Positions 34,751 to 46,543 of a stretch of 64,000 nucleotides of DNA are shown here, in pieces. The notes under the pieces were generated by a model. The model was not told the DNA's origin. It worked only from the letters and a program-made list of their open reading frames with translations, and did no database searches. This DNA comes from Cytidiella melzeri (taxonomy: Eukaryota > Basidiomycota > Agaricomycetes > Polyporales > Irpicaceae), in contig JABYQR010000123.1 in the NCBI GenBank assembly GCA_022592445.1, positions 50,659 through 114,658 of the forward strand, in the 5' to 3' direction. The number at the start of each line of letters is the position of its first letter. Within the stretch, counting starts at the first letter, position 1. A program made the translations under genes and the position numbers.

Positions 34751-36658
34751 TTAGGCAGGTATGGAAGGCCAGCACAGCTCAGCGCACAGAGAAATATGGT
34801 CACTGCCACAGACACCTTTCATGGGTATACCAGGGTCTAATGTTTCCGTGGCGTGGGGCTTGGCGAGGCCTGTTATTGTCACCGGTCGTTCTGCAGGAGC
34901 GAGAATGAATATGTAGTCTATACACGTCCAACCAACCATTAGCGATCATCGTCAGGCCTTGTGGTTGGGAGCAGCGGTTCCCACCTAGTACAGTCTTCCA
35001 ATACTACACAAATATGTACCGCTGTTAGCAATGTGCTCATCATGTGCGTAGTGCCGATAAGACTCACATGTGTGTAGCTCGTCCAAATAGGCTCGAACGC
35101 GCCGTGCCGCTCGCCGAGGTCGACCCTCCCACCAAAAGTCACTTGCCTGACATCTTCCATGAGAGCTGCACAGGCCCGCAGACCCTCATCGTACGCGCTG
35201 ATCGGTCTCGGTGTTCTGTCAAACAGCTGCTTGAGCTCTTCGTCCGAGAGCAGGCCGTCTTCTGTGCGAGCTCGTCTGGCGTTGACGATGATCCTGTCTG
35301 GATCTTGCTCTTCGTTTTCTGCTTCTGCGGTTGCGCCCTCTTCGTCGTCGTTGGCGGAGGCTTTGGGGGAGGATCTGGGGACTGAGGGGTCGATTGTGAC
35401 GTGTACGACCCGGGAGAGGGATAGGCTGGTGAGTTGGTTTGGGAGAAGAGGATCGCCGACGAGTAACGAGTAGGCTGCGTCGTCTGGCGCGAAATTGAAG
35501 TCTGCGGAGTGACGTGTGGGTGCCAATCAATATAACATTAGGACCGATGAGAACTGAGATTTGGTAGGTCAACGTGTTCAACGTACCTCCTGCGATGATA
35601 CAAGGCCAATGTGGACAACGTAAAACTTGACGGAAGGCGTCGACTTCGCGGAATAGTATGCCGACTTGCCTGAGGATGCATCAGGTTTTGTTACCACGGG
35701 TACACGCCGTACTGGTACAAACCTGGCTCGTTCATATGTGTACCTAATGCGGCACGAACGTTTTGACGTCAATGAGGGTGACATGACGCGAACAGTTACG
35801 AACGAACCGCGGATGCCAGAAGAGATGAGTTGTCGCCACGATTACTCCGTCTTGCTCTGCGCCGTCACGCCGCAGGGCAACTAGGTTTCCGATGTTCTTC
35901 GTGAAGAAACTGCTGCCGTGTTTTGCTCTGTCGCTTGACGTTTCCTCATTTGTATCGACTCGAGCGGTCTGCAGGTCATACTCGACAACACGGCTCCCTA
36001 CTTCTGTGTACATCTCCTTGCGGAATGCGATGAGGCTGCCGTGCTTTTTCTTTGGTCCGGCCTTGAAAACGTAAGAGTAACCAGCCCGGTCCAGTAACGG
36101 GAAGATCTTCTCCTTTTGGTCTAGTTCCTGTGGCCATTGAGTTCTCTGCAAGAACGAACTGAGAGACGGAATTACCTGGAGGCAGCATATATCAGCGTTG
36201 TGTGAGAGAATCTCGTTGAATAGCATATGTTCCCGCTGTGCGCTCTTGAGACAGTCGCTCACAGGAAAAAGTTCGCGGCCTTTGCCACGACCAACAAGTT
36301 AGCTACCTTGGGGGATGTACGGTCTTCCAAACTCACGGACTAAAGTCTGTGCGAGAAGCTACGGTCATGTGAGTGGAAAGAATAGCAGAGTGAGTAACAG
36401 TACGTATCAGGCTCAACAGTGACTAACATTCCATGTCATGACTTTAACAGCAATGAGGCTGCTTGAATCTACCAATGGGTCGGTTGTAGGTCTACCGGTA
36501 GTCAAAAACTCTCTGGTGAGGATTTTTCCTCGCGGATCACTACCAAGAGAAGGCTGAGCTTTTTCTGCCTGTTCCTTCTTCTTGAGCAGTTTCAGACGTT
36601 TGCGCTCTTCAGACAAGGCGATTTGCTCTTGCGTGAGCTGGAAGCCTTGGGACGGCAT
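34751..36658 (-). CDS. Ngl2/Angel-type RNA exonuclease (EEP superfamily)
   Basis: This belongs to the endonuclease/exonuclease/phosphatase family related to Ccr4. Yeast Ngl2 trims the 3' end of 5.8S rRNA. The basic N-terminus (MPSQGFQLTQEQIALSEERK, then RLKLLKKKEQ) is followed by VKVMTWNLLAQTLVRRELFP. Next come the Mg2+-binding region (ADICCLQEVD, spliced), FKAGPKKKHGSLIAFRKEMY, TTHLFWHP, a GDFN-like block and the C-terminal LDYIFILAP and GVCGSDHISLCAELC. The terminal blocks appear only after removing two introns, one ending TGTGTAG before YWKTVL and one with a CTAG/GTGGGA donor. This moves the stop from an apparent one at 34939 to 34751. A low-complexity acidic insert (NDDEEGATAEAENEEQDP) lies before the last third. 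Confidence 0.9.
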
Positions 36659-36917
36659 GATGGAGATGTGAATGTGTGTCCTCCAAGAGTGTGGACGGCT
36701 TTCTTGGGCACTTGAACGATGTCTTGAAAGAGCAATGTCACTATTCAATATTCAGCGTTCGTGACAATCTACGTGAGAGCTGAGTTACAAAATGTGTATT
36801 GATTGATCCGTTCCCTAATCGGGGCGCCTCAGATCTGAGACACCATCTATAAGTTCACTCTTGCTGACTTCAACATTCCCCCATCGTCGACAATTACACC
36901 ACTGTCACGCCCCACAA

Positions 36918-37757
36918 ATGAGCGAAGGATTCAAAACAGTCAAAGTACGCTCTAAGAAACCTCGGAAGCAGTGGCAGCAGAAGATTAAGAAACCCGACCC
37001 TACACCCGTCACAGTTGAGGAAGACGGATGGAACGAGAGGCTCCAGCTATGGCAAGGACAGCCAGATGACTCGGCATGGTTCAAGCCTGACGACAGGCCT
37101 GCCGGCGACAAGGGTTGGGAGCGCCAGGATCGAGTCGACCGCTTGGCAGAATTCGTACCGTTTTGGAGAGACAACGTGTATGCGGCTGAGCGAGGCGAGG
37201 TCATGGAGAAGTATGAGGGGTTTCTGGACAAGCTATACGCCAAGGAAGAGAGCTGGAGACTTGTTGCTGACGACTATGGATGGGACGCACCCGCTGAAGT
37301 TGGTTGGGGAAGTGCACAGCACAACGCCGATGGGTGGGGGCAAGTGGATGCGAGTGGATGGACAGAAGCGGGCAAGGGGGAGGGTAATGATGTTGGGTGG
37401 GATGTTGAGAACGGGGACGATGGAGGCTGGGGTAGCAAATGGTGGGAAGACTCGTATGATCCTTGGGCGCAGGCGGTGGTGCGGCAGGACGACTGGGGAA
37501 TCGCGCCTCCGCCGGTAGAAGGTGACCGGCAGCCAAACAGCTCGTGGAGGCATGGCGGTGTGGGATCTGTCGACAAGGGCGTGAATTCAAGGCCCTGCGT
37601 GGGAGCTCGGAGACCAAGTGTCTCCGCACCGCGCAGGAAAGGCAAGCAACGACTTTTCCCGGTGAGTCCATTTGATTCTCGAGGAAAGCGCAACATGCTC
37701 ACACCTCGGTCGCAGCAAGGAGAGAGAGTTGTCGACCCTGGGCTGAATAATGCTTAA
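36918..37757 (+). CDS. Acidic Trp/Gly-rich protein, function unknown
   Basis: The frame opens at MSEGFKTVKVRSKKPRKQWQ, a strongly basic leader. It passes through a charged region (WNERLQLWQGQPDDSAWFKP, FVPFWRDNVYAAERGEVMEK) into an acidic tract with seven GW or WG pairs between about residues 118 and 200 (YGWDAP, VGWGSA, DGWGQV, SGWTEA, VGWDVE, GGWGSK, DDWGIA). The C-terminus is basic. A 54-nt intron-like segment (37661-37714, GTGAGT to CGCAG) has no stop and a length divisible by three, so both spliced and retained forms are open. Spaced GW/WG pairs in disordered acidic sequence recall Argonaute-binding platforms, but this is inference; no family was recognised. Confidence 0.65.
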   Translation: MSEGFKTVKVRSKKPRKQWQQKIKKPDPTPVTVEEDGWNERLQLWQGQPDDSAWFKPDDRPAGDKGWERQDRVDRLAEFVPFWRDNVYAAERGEVMEKYEGFLDKLYAKEESWRLVADDYGWDAPAEVGWGSAQHNADGWGQVDASGWTEAGKGEGNDVGWDVENGDDGGWGSKWWEDSYDPWAQAVVRQDDWGIAPPPVEGDRQPNSSWRHGGVGSVDKGVNSRPCVGARRPSVSAPRRKGKQRLFPVSPFDSRGKRNMLTPRSQQGERVVDPGLNNA

Positions 37758-38138
37758 GCTGGGCCTCTCAGGCCTTGACTATGACTGACGCCATACTTAC
37801 GATGGTACACTATCCTTGAGGTAAGCTGACCTGTGGTAAATGAGAAATGCATGACTAACTTGCGTGCGACTATAGATAATACTAAGACTTTAAGCATTTG
37901 CCGTAAATATTACCTACTATGAGGAACGTTGACGGTCTATATGTAGTATATTACTTTGAATACCGCACTGCTTGTGGCATTCGCAGACCTCTCACAATGC
38001 ACAGAGATATTGATTTTACGTTGTGCTAAGCCTGCATCGGATTCAAACTTGAAGCGGAGCTCCGGTGGATCCCGAAGGAAATCAACGCGTTCAGGTTTTG
38101 CGGCGCGTCCATCGTCAACACACTCACCTTCATCTCCC

Positions 38139-40191
38139 ATGGCTGCCGCCCCCATGGCTGTTGACGGACCCTCTCCAATATCACAGCGCAAGTGGACTGC
38201 TTCAGAAAAACATAGCGATCAATCTCCCTCCAAAGAGAAAGGCTTGGAAACTACCAACGGAGAACCCCATGCTGCTGAAAAAGCCAATGCTCCACCTGTT
38301 GGCGACAGCGCTGAGCCGTCGCGCAATAGCTCTACAGCACCTGAAGCTAGCTCTGCCACAAGTACTCAGCAAGACGCCGCTGCGCTGCGTGGCGATAAGC
38401 AAATCAAGGTGCTTGTTACGTCTCACTTTCGATGCTTTCGCCATGACCCCTGTCTTTCTTTGTGAGCTGGCATGTACATGGTGCCCCTCTACCTTTCTGC
38501 TCTCTTGCTCTCTTTCACTTGGTCGACTTCCTTTTGCTGAGCATGGCGGCGACCCGGTGATGTGTGACAAACGGCCTCTTGCTGGCGATGACGAAAGGGC
38601 GACTCCCAACGATACGCGAGCAGGCTCTGTTTGCGCCAGAACTGGGTAGAACTTTGGTTACTCTTGCCAATCACACATGGTCGCTAACGCTCTCGCATGC
38701 GCCTTGTGTTCCTGCTCGGCACCTTGAACACTGCTCTTTCTGTCGTTGCCTTGATCTTGGTGTTCATTGTCTACTTTTGTCCCTTTAGCCCAACAAGGTC
38801 TACATCGGCGGTCTTCCAGAGCACACACGCAAAGAAGATTTGGAAGGCTGCTTTGGTAAAATTGGTGCCATTGTCAACATTGAATTGAAGTAAGCTCTAT
38901 ACCATCGCAATTCTCTCTTGAGAAGACTGACACGCTTCTAAGGATTGGATACGGCTTCGTGGTACGCCGCGCGCTCTGCTTCAGTGCGCCTTGGCCTGAT
39001 AAACAATAGGAATTTGACACCAGGGAAGCCGCAGAAGAGAGTGTTGCTAAATACCATGAAGGTTTTTTCATGGGCAACAAAATACGTGTCGAGCTTTCAC
39101 ATGGCGGAGGGAGAACCGCTAAGTATAGCAATGATCCCGGCGCCTGTTTCAAGTGTGGGCAAGTTGGGCATTGGGCACGGTCAGTGCAGTCATATCGTCG
39201 CTAGATCCCCCCTCACTCCGTCTGATTCCAGAGAATGTCCGAGTCAACCAGTTAATGGGTGAGTATAAAGTGCTCCTGTATAAAGACAATTCGCTCACTC
39301 GCGGTGTTTAGCGACCTTCGTCGCAGTGCAGCACCTTTGATCGATCGCATGGAGCATCCCAAGGACTATTACCCAAGAGAATACGCACATTATGACTATG
39401 CTCGACTTCCACCTAGAGATTCTCGCTATGAGTATGACTATCCGCCTCCTCCCCTTGGCCGTGACTACAGGCGACCTGCTTCACCTCCAAGAGACTATCG
39501 TGACTATGCTGCCACTGCCGCGCGTCCTCGCGAAGATGACTACAGAGGCAGGCCTCCCCCAATGCCTCGACTTGAAACTCGCGCTACCTATTACCCGCCT
39601 GACTCTGATCTGCCTCCGCCAGGCTATCCTCGCTTTGCCCGCGACTACTACGATAGGTATGATAGGAGACCTCCCGGTGATAGGTACGCTTATGCACCGC
39701 CCCCGCCGCTTCCACGTGCGATGAGTCCTCCACCTGTGTCCGCTAGACGAGACGATTATGACAGACACCCACGGTGAGCCCATCCATTGTGCCCACAGGC
39801 TGTAGCCTAGAACCCGTTTGACTTTCCCTTCAGTGACTACCCCCCTCCGTCAGGCTACCGAGGTAGACCTTCTCCACCGCCTCGGTACGCTGATCTGCCT
39901 CGGACTAGCGGCTCGGAAGCGCTGCCTAGGTATAGGTTAGTACTAACAATGAAGTTTCAGCAAAGTAACGATGCTGAACCTTTCGACAGACGAAGGTCAC
40001 AAAGTCCACCGCCTCGTTCTAGTGCCGGCTACGATACAGTCTATCCATCTGGTGGTCCTGCTTACAGTGGAACATCTGGCAACTATCCTGGTGGAGGCTA
40101 TTCTAGAGATTCTGCGCCCAGAGGTGCCTCCAGTGCCAGAGACTATCCACCAGCTCGTTCCAGGGATGGCGATCCTGGCTACAGACGGTAG
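38139..40191 (+). CDS. SR-like splicing factor: RRM, CCHC zinc knuckle and Arg/Tyr-rich tail
   Basis: Eight exons (38139-38408, 38789-38889, 38943-38961, 39010-39179, 39232-39258, 39312-39773, 39834-39935, 39990-40191) give 450 residues. A disordered N-terminus precedes an RRM with RNP2 KVYIGGLP and RNP1 IGYGFVEF, then one zinc knuckle CFKCGQVGHWARECP, and a long tail full of RDY, RYD and PPP motifs. This is the order of SRSF7/9G8 and plant RSZ proteins, nuclear regulators of pre-mRNA splicing. RNP1 is cut by two introns around a 19-nt exon. The first intron is 380 nt, several times longer than the others in this window. Confidence 0.88.
38409..38788 (+). other. Unusually long intron (380 nt) in the SR-like gene
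   Basis: Donor AAG/GTGCTT and acceptor CTTTAG bound a 380-nt intron between the disordered N-terminus and the RRM. Neighbouring introns here are 48-62 nt. The interior has TTTGTGAG and further GT and AG dinucleotides that could support a cassette exon, but none is proven. Confidence 0.6.
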
Positions 40192-40948
40192 TAGAAGCCG
40201 CATGGGTATGGATTGTTGTCCGCTCTGTCGTGTTCTTGTTGGCTGGCCTGTATCTTACGTCGAATTTTTATCTTGAGATAGGAGTGACTTCTTGGCTTCA
40301 CGTCATCTACGTGTTAATTTTACCGATATTATACTCTTTTGTGAACAGTTTATTGCTTCGCCTCCATGTCCGCCTGTAGTGAGCGCAAGGTGGCGTACAG
40401 AATGGGATGTTCAAAAAGTCTATCTGTGACGACCGGAAGAATTTGACTGAGAGCGCCGCAGCTGCCCCTCTTACGGTTTCGGATATCAGCAACTTTAATT
40501 GCGTCCTCAGTTGCGTGCACCCATGAGAGACAACCTGGAAATCGCTAATTTCTACCCTCGAAAGGGAAGAGGAAAGCCGTTCAGACGCATCCCTGACATG
40601 TTCTTATGCAGGACAACTTGCAACTGTCAGATATGGTGAATGAACAGTGCTAGTTAGGAGTGTGTGGGGATTCAGCTGAGCACGGAGTGTTTGGATTAAC
40701 AGTCGTCAATCCATCCAGGTCGACGTCCATTCGTACATGTAACAACTTACACCTAATCACTGGTCATGATTGTCATCGACCCCCCTACGCGTAATACAAC
40801 GATAGAAACGTACTATATACCCAATAAGAACCTGGAACATCGAAAGCTGTTCGAAATCAAGAGAGGAAAAACAACAATGCGAGAGAAAGTACGTTAGACG
40901 TTAGTGATACATGTCCTCAGGCTGCAAGAGCAAACAAGTCCGAGTTGT
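40192..40948. other. Convergent intergenic region, no gene recognised
   Basis: About 750 bp between the stop of the SR-like gene and the stop of the RhoGAP gene. It is AT-richer than its flanks and contains no recognisable coding sequence or repeat. Confidence 0.4.
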
Positions 40949-43900
40949 CTAATCGGAAGACGAACTGGTCCCCTTTACGTGAGACTCACGACCTATTGTT
41001 GCTACAGATGTCCGATTAGGGGAATCGCTGAGGACTAATGGTTTCGAGGGTATGTCGGGCGAAGCAAGAGTTTTCGATGCTTCTACTGAAGACTCCACAG
41101 AGGCTGTCGGGGAGATTGCGCTTGCATACGAAGTTCCTGAAGATGGTCCTGATTGCAAGTCTTCTCGTGAGGGTATAATGATCTCTTGCATATCAACGTC
41201 GTCGAGATCAACAGGGGACATACTTCCTGGAGTGATTAAAGGGGTGGCGGAAGAGGATGTCGTCGGAAAGGGAATAGCAGAGGCCATCATTGGTTTACTG
41301 TCTGGCCACGGTGGAGCTAGCGGCAGCGGCGAAGGCAGTTGCCGCGATCCTCGCTTTGAGGGCGAGGATGGTATCTCCGGTAAAGCATTGAGAGTCGAAG
41401 GAGGAACAATGTTCGCATAAGACAGGTCATCGTCAAAGAATTGTGCAGTCCGAATCGGCAAATGGGGTGGTTGTCGAGGCTGACCAGACATGGGACCAGC
41501 CCGTAACGAGGGATGGATGCTATTAGTTGGGCGGGCAGGTAATTGAGGAGCGAAGTCTTCTGTGATGGGAGGGGTTTTTGCTGCGGCACCGTTACTCTGC
41601 AACGGCCGAGTAGGAGACGGTGGGACGGAAGTTGACTGAGTAAATCGCACTGATGGCGAAGGAGATCGTGGGGGAGGGGGCGGTGGCATCTCGGTCACTT
41701 TTGTATGGTGCGATCCGTAGGAAAATGAAGGGACAGGCTCGCCTGCAGGTGCCGGTGGAAGTGGAGGAGAAGCGTTGGATTGAAAGAGCACGCTTGCGTG
41801 GTTTATAAGATCTTCCATCAGAGTGTCCTAGAGCAAGGTAATGTACCGCGTGAATATGTCATTGGCCCATAACGCCTCCCGACGCTTACCTTCCAAGTCT
41901 GTACGCTGAGAAGATCGCCACCTTTGGGAATCTCATCTTCTCCAAAGATAACTCCGCCAAAAACGATAGCTAGATTCTTTGGGTCCATCTTATTTTTCTC
42001 CTGGTGTGTTGTAACTTTTGCAAGATGCTCGACAATAGCCTTTAGTGTAGCTTGATGTACCGCAGGAAGGCGGCGCATCTTTGACCTAAGTAGGCGGAAG
42101 TTATTTGTGATGTGTTCATCTGTATAAACGATTACGCATGACAACTGCCCTGAGTTGACAATGAACTTACCAAGGTCCTCACTATGTGAGAGACGGTCCT
42201 GTAGTGAAAACTTGAAGACAGGGTCAGGAAGCTCACGCAAGTAGAGCTAACGTGGTGTGAGACATGTACTTTACTATAGAAATTGAAGTGCACATACCTT
42301 CAGTAATGATGAGACAGCATAGACATCGTCATGAGGAACTTGGAACCCGAACTCGTCCTCATTGCGTTCGATCTTATGTTGAAGCTATGGAACGCGTTAG
42401 ATAAATGTAGTGGCGCGCATAACACTCTCACCTCTAGCACAGATGCGTGCCGACCAGACACCTGTTTGAGAAGGTGAATTTTCGTGCAACATAATAGGTT
42501 TTCACCTCCTTCACTTACTCGATATATCCCTTCCGCGTCCAGCCCTCTGTCCTCGATCTCCTTGATACACAAGCGAACAATCTTAGGAACATCCCCGTCC
42601 GCTAGACCTTTCGCAGTAGCATAGTCAACCAAGCTCACGCCGAAAATGAGGTCGCGACACTCTCCCACAAAGTAGTTCTGGTAATAATGGGGTCTTGGCG
42701 TGGCGGCCAACAGCAGCCGGGGTATATGTACTGTGAATAGAGAAGTGTCCCTGTCAGAGTTGACCTTGTCAATCATGCGTCTAGCATGACCGCACAACTG
42801 AGTCGATGTTGCAGACGTCGCTCTATTGTAATTGTTCAGAGACCTGCGAGGTCGATGCAAACAACACTTACGCCAAGTTATCGCAGTATTTGGTGGTCAC
42901 TTGCTTGACAATCGTCGACATCTCATGGACGAACGACTCCACACTCTGCGCGATATTGAATAACGAAATACAGTAGGCCAGAGCGAACCTACCTTGTAGC
43001 CACCCTCTAGAATCTTCGCCCGGCGTAAACGAAGTGTTTCTAACCAGTGCACAGCTTTCCGGTATTCTTTGTCGGCATCATCTGCCTCTCGCTTCGCCCT
43101 GACAACTCGCAACGTATTATCTGAACGTCCACCAAGTGCATCCTTATTACCGCCCTTGTCCAAAAAAGTCATCAACTGGTTGAGCTGTCTTTTTCCTGAA
43201 GAAAGACAGCCATCAAAACAACGCAATAATCAATGAGTATACATGTATGCAGTCGTACCTTGATGCGCCAAATCTTGCAGTGCCGTCGAAGTCGATGGTG
43301 ATCGGTTACGCGTGGGAGCTGTTGTCTGAGAAGGACGGCGGTCAAGTGGCTTAAGCGGCTGAGGCGCAGTCACTATTGGCTTCGTAAGGATTAGAGGCGG
43401 TCCTGACTTTGCAAGTGAAAATGCGTTGGGCTCAGTGATCACTGTGGGCGAGGCTGGCTGTGCATTGTTAGCAGTAGACTGAAGCTCCTGCAGTGACATG
43501 TGAGGCCGAATCAGGGAGCGAGAAATATCACAGCTCACATCGACTTCTTGCGATTTCTTGAAATATGATCGTTTGAGCTTAGGAAACACCTCCTGCTCAT
43601 ACTCAGTGTGAGCAATAATCGCGCCTTTGAGATCCTCACGTATACGCTTGCGTATGCGTTCTTGGGTTTCCTGAGATATTTTGAGCGATCTTCACATGGA
43701 GTGGAAGTTGGGACGTACCTTGAGGACAATTAGAGGATTGATGACCTCTGTACTAAGACTCGTTATGAAGGCTGTCCGGGTGTCCGCCTCTGCACAGATA
43801 CGTCAGTGGCGCAGAGATGGTAAAGGCGGTTACTAACCTCGTTCAACGTTGTCTCTCACCTCACCCCAGGCTGCTCGCACCGTGCTAATGTCGAATCGAT

Positions 43901-44227
43901 CGTCGAGGTAAGTATCTATGGCCTTATACCTCCGATGCAGTTTCTGCAGGTTCTCGACACTGTGAGCGAGTAAATAAGGGTTTAACCCTTCAAATATGTA
44001 TTGACGCTCACTACTGCTCCTCTATCCTCTTCCTACAAGGCGAACAGGGTGTGTTCAGTGCGTGGCTTGCGTTGAATCAACAACATGTAGACCTACCGCT
44101 CCTGGAAGAAACCGAGATACGAATCGTTTAAAAAGCGGAGGTGGGCGTCGAAGATTTGATGTGGTTGGCCACTACCACCCTCTGTCGATGCACGGGCTGC
44201 AGCCGCGGCCTCTTGGGAGCTCGACAT
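40949..44227 (-). CDS. F-BAR and RhoGAP domain protein (Rgd1-like)
   Basis: The protein should bind curved membrane and switch off a Rho GTPase at sites of polarised growth. The start MSSSQEAAAAARASTEGGSG leads into an F-BAR part (IFDAHLRFLNDSYLGFFQER, RRYKAIDTYLDDRFDISTVR, KREADDADKEYRKAVHWLET, EMSTIVKQVTTKYCDNLA). The RhoGAP domain has FGVSLVDYATAKGLADGDVP, the arginine-finger region GLDAEGIYR/VSGRHASVLE, YLRELPDPVFKFSLQD and MDPKNLAIVFGGVIFG. A Pro/Ser-rich tail of about 290 residues follows. The arginine-finger loop is interrupted by an intron directly after the key arginine. This order matches yeast Rgd1. A RhoGEF is encoded about 6.5 kb away on the other strand, without evidence that they act together. 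Confidence 0.9.
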
Positions 44228-44637
44228 AGAGGACGCTATTGAAGGTCCTTAGGACGATGGCGAACCGTGAACCCAGTAATGAAACTACCACGTGTTATCC
44301 GGACCCCGTACACCAGCGTCTCTCCCTTTTTAGGCAACTCAAACAAGAGTGATCTCAAGACATTCCAATATTATAATCACCATTTGCAATACTCTATCGT
44401 AAAACTTACAAGAGGATAGAAAAAGAGAAGGAAAAAAAACGCCCGCCCGGAGACACCCAATCTTCAGCCTGGCGGACCATTAGGAGCATACTACAGCGCG
44501 CTGAACTCGTATCAATACAAACTCATTGAATGTCCAAGAATAGAGCATTCTTGAATGATCATGCATTACTTTGCAAATGGTACGCTGTTAGTACAGTAAG
44601 GCCGATCTGAACAAAAAGCCATGAAATGACAATACAG
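44228..44637. other. Intergenic region upstream of the RhoGAP gene
   Basis: It presumably contains the RhoGAP promoter on the minus strand. An A-rich tract lies near 44415-44440. No gene recognised. Confidence 0.4.
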
Positions 44638-44716
44638 AGGCGCTACCAGGGCTCGAACCTGGGTTTTGGGAAATTGATGTCAGAATCCCAAGTGATAACC
44701 ACTACACTATAGCGCC
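44638..44716 (-). tRNA. tRNA-Gln (CUG) with a 7-nt intron
   Basis: Read on the minus strand, the sequence folds as a full cloverleaf. The acceptor stem GGCGCTA pairs with TAGCGCC, the D arm is GTGTAGTGGTTATCAC, the anticodon stem TGGGA pairs with TCCCA, and the T arm is CCAGG-TTCGAGC-CCTGG. The anticodon CTG (44681-44683) lies in loop TTCTGA. The anticodon stem closes only if seven bases (CATCAAT, 44673-44679) after position 37 are removed as the intron. D-arm and overall sequence resemble yeast tRNA-Gln. CCA is not encoded, as is normal for nuclear tRNA genes. Confidence 0.92.
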
Positions 44717-44911
44717 GCCACACACCTTGTTACGGGAGAAAACCTAGTAGGGCTACGTGCTGACTACTCGACAGTGCGTGTCACATCCCCAACGATTTCA
44801 CCAGGCGCTTGCGCAGTTCGCAGGCATCGAGGAGCTCGTCGACACTGGCCGCCTTTGTTCCGTTCCTCCATCCTCTAACGTCCGCTTTGTCTCGCGCGTT
44901 TTCTTCCCAAA

Positions 44912-46543
44912 ATGTCGGATGTCGTCGTGCAAGGTCAGCACTATCAATGCTACCTCAATTAATTGCTGCCTCACCTGATTTCAGAGCACGCGACTATCTT
45001 GCCTCTCTTGTCCCGAGCGTTGCACCAAATTCGCTCGACTCCTCCAAGAGTTATTGCCTCTCCCGCCACCCGTAAGCCTCCCCACCGTAACTGTAAGTAT
45101 GCTCCCAAACTCACACAATTCCATCACGACCAGAGCCACGAAGAGCCGCAGTTGCGCTGATCATACGAGTCGCTCCGCCTGCTACTTATCCCATATCACC
45201 CTCAACGTCAACACAGCCTGTCACAAATGATCTTGCAGGGTTTTTTAACCTTGACTGGGTAGTTGCCCCCGGTGCCAGGCCGGAAATCTTGTTCCTTCAG
45301 CGGGAGAATCCTCAAGAAAGTAGCAATGGAGGACGTATGAATGAGACGGGGCAAGGGAGTCGAGAGGCTCATGTGGCATTTCCAGGTGAGTGTCCTATGC
45401 ATCTTGTAGTCTGCTGCGTGCTGACAACGATTTCTGCAAAGGTGGACGCACCGAGGCGGATGACGAAGGTGGCATGTACACTGCCATGCGCCAAACGTGG
45501 GAAGAGATTGGTCTTGACCTGGCTGAGCCTGCATACCTTCCCATTGGGCAATTGGACGACAGAGAGATCACTACTTCACTAGGGAAACGCTTGCTCATGA
45601 TCCTTTCACCCTTCGTTTTCTTGCAGCTTACGCCGCACACAACACCGGTGGATCCTGCTCCTGGTACCACGCTGCACTGGGTGCCGTTGACTGAACTTAT
45701 GCCGGACATTCTTACCGCACGGAGAGACAAGGGCAAGAAGAAGCAGCAAAACGAGCTGCGAGAACAGCGCCCGCGGTGGTCAAGTGTGACTGTCGATGCT
45801 TCGTCTCGTCTCGCTTCAAGACACTCCCCGATCCTCCGTTTGCTCATAAGAGTGCTAGTCGGCAACATGACTTTCCCTGCGATTGTCATAGATCCTGCTG
45901 TCACGATGTCGGTGACCTCGCTTCCCGCTGACGAAAAATCAATCGATGCAAAGCGTGCGCGCCTCGAAACTGGCCATTCTGCTCCTCATCTTCCACGTCG
46001 AAGGCGTGGAAACGGGGAGCTCAAACTCTGGGGCTTGTCGTTAGGCATGACTCTGGATCTTTTGGCGCAAATGACACCTGCTGCAAACACGAATGCGACC
46101 GGTGCCCTTGTACCTCCCGAAGCGGCGTCTGACTCTATCACCATTCCTGTTCTCGCGCCGAGTTTGACCAGTGTATTACCGCGATTTTCGTACCCTGATG
46201 TCAACTTTTGGATATGGTAAGTGCCCGTGATACACTGCCCAGAATCCACGCCGCTCGTCACTGACGCTCTTTCACAGGGTCTTCGGCAAACGATATCGTG
46301 AAGTTGTACGAGGCTGGGAAGCTAGTGTCCACGCGGGTGGTGTGAATGATCGAAGGTTAGTGTTACTGCGTTGTATCTATGTACGTGATGGCTTACACTC
46401 CAGCTCACAGGATCAACTGGACTGGTTCAGCCCTGAACACTTTCTACGCCGCAGTACGAAAGGCTCTCGTCGTCGTCATCGTGGTCCGCGCCATCTGGAT
46501 ACTCCTCGGGTTCGTTTTCGGGGCGTGGTTATTGTTTTGGTGA
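44912..46543 (+). CDS. Nudix hydrolase with C-terminal membrane anchor
   Basis: Nudix enzymes cleave nucleoside diphosphates linked to another moiety. Upstream exons read RRAAVALIIRVAPPATYPIS and GFFNLDWVVAPGARPEILFL, then HVAFPGGRTEADDEGG followed by YTAMRQTWEEIGLDL, a Nudix box in which the usual RE is RQ. The catalytic EE of EEIG is kept. After a Ser/Pro-rich middle the protein ends with SALNTFYAAVRKALVVVIVV and IWILLGFVFGAWLLFW, a hydrophobic segment consistent with a membrane anchor. The start MSDVVVQ at 44912 is my best choice, but the first two junctions can be joined in more than one way. The substrate is unknown; the box most resembles the CoA/NUDT7-8-like branch. Confidence 0.8.

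Noticed and set aside
34939..35526. Continuous minus-strand frame suggesting the nuclease ends at 34939
   Set aside because: Splicing two short introns instead gives the conserved LDYIF and GSDHISLCAEL C-terminus and a stop at 34751, so the apparent end is intron read-through.
39936..39960. TACTAAC with GTTAG donor and TTTCAG acceptor within 25 nt in the SR-like gene
   Set aside because: A 25-nt intron is too short. The acceptor at 39989 gives a 54-nt intron and keeps the Arg/Ser frame.
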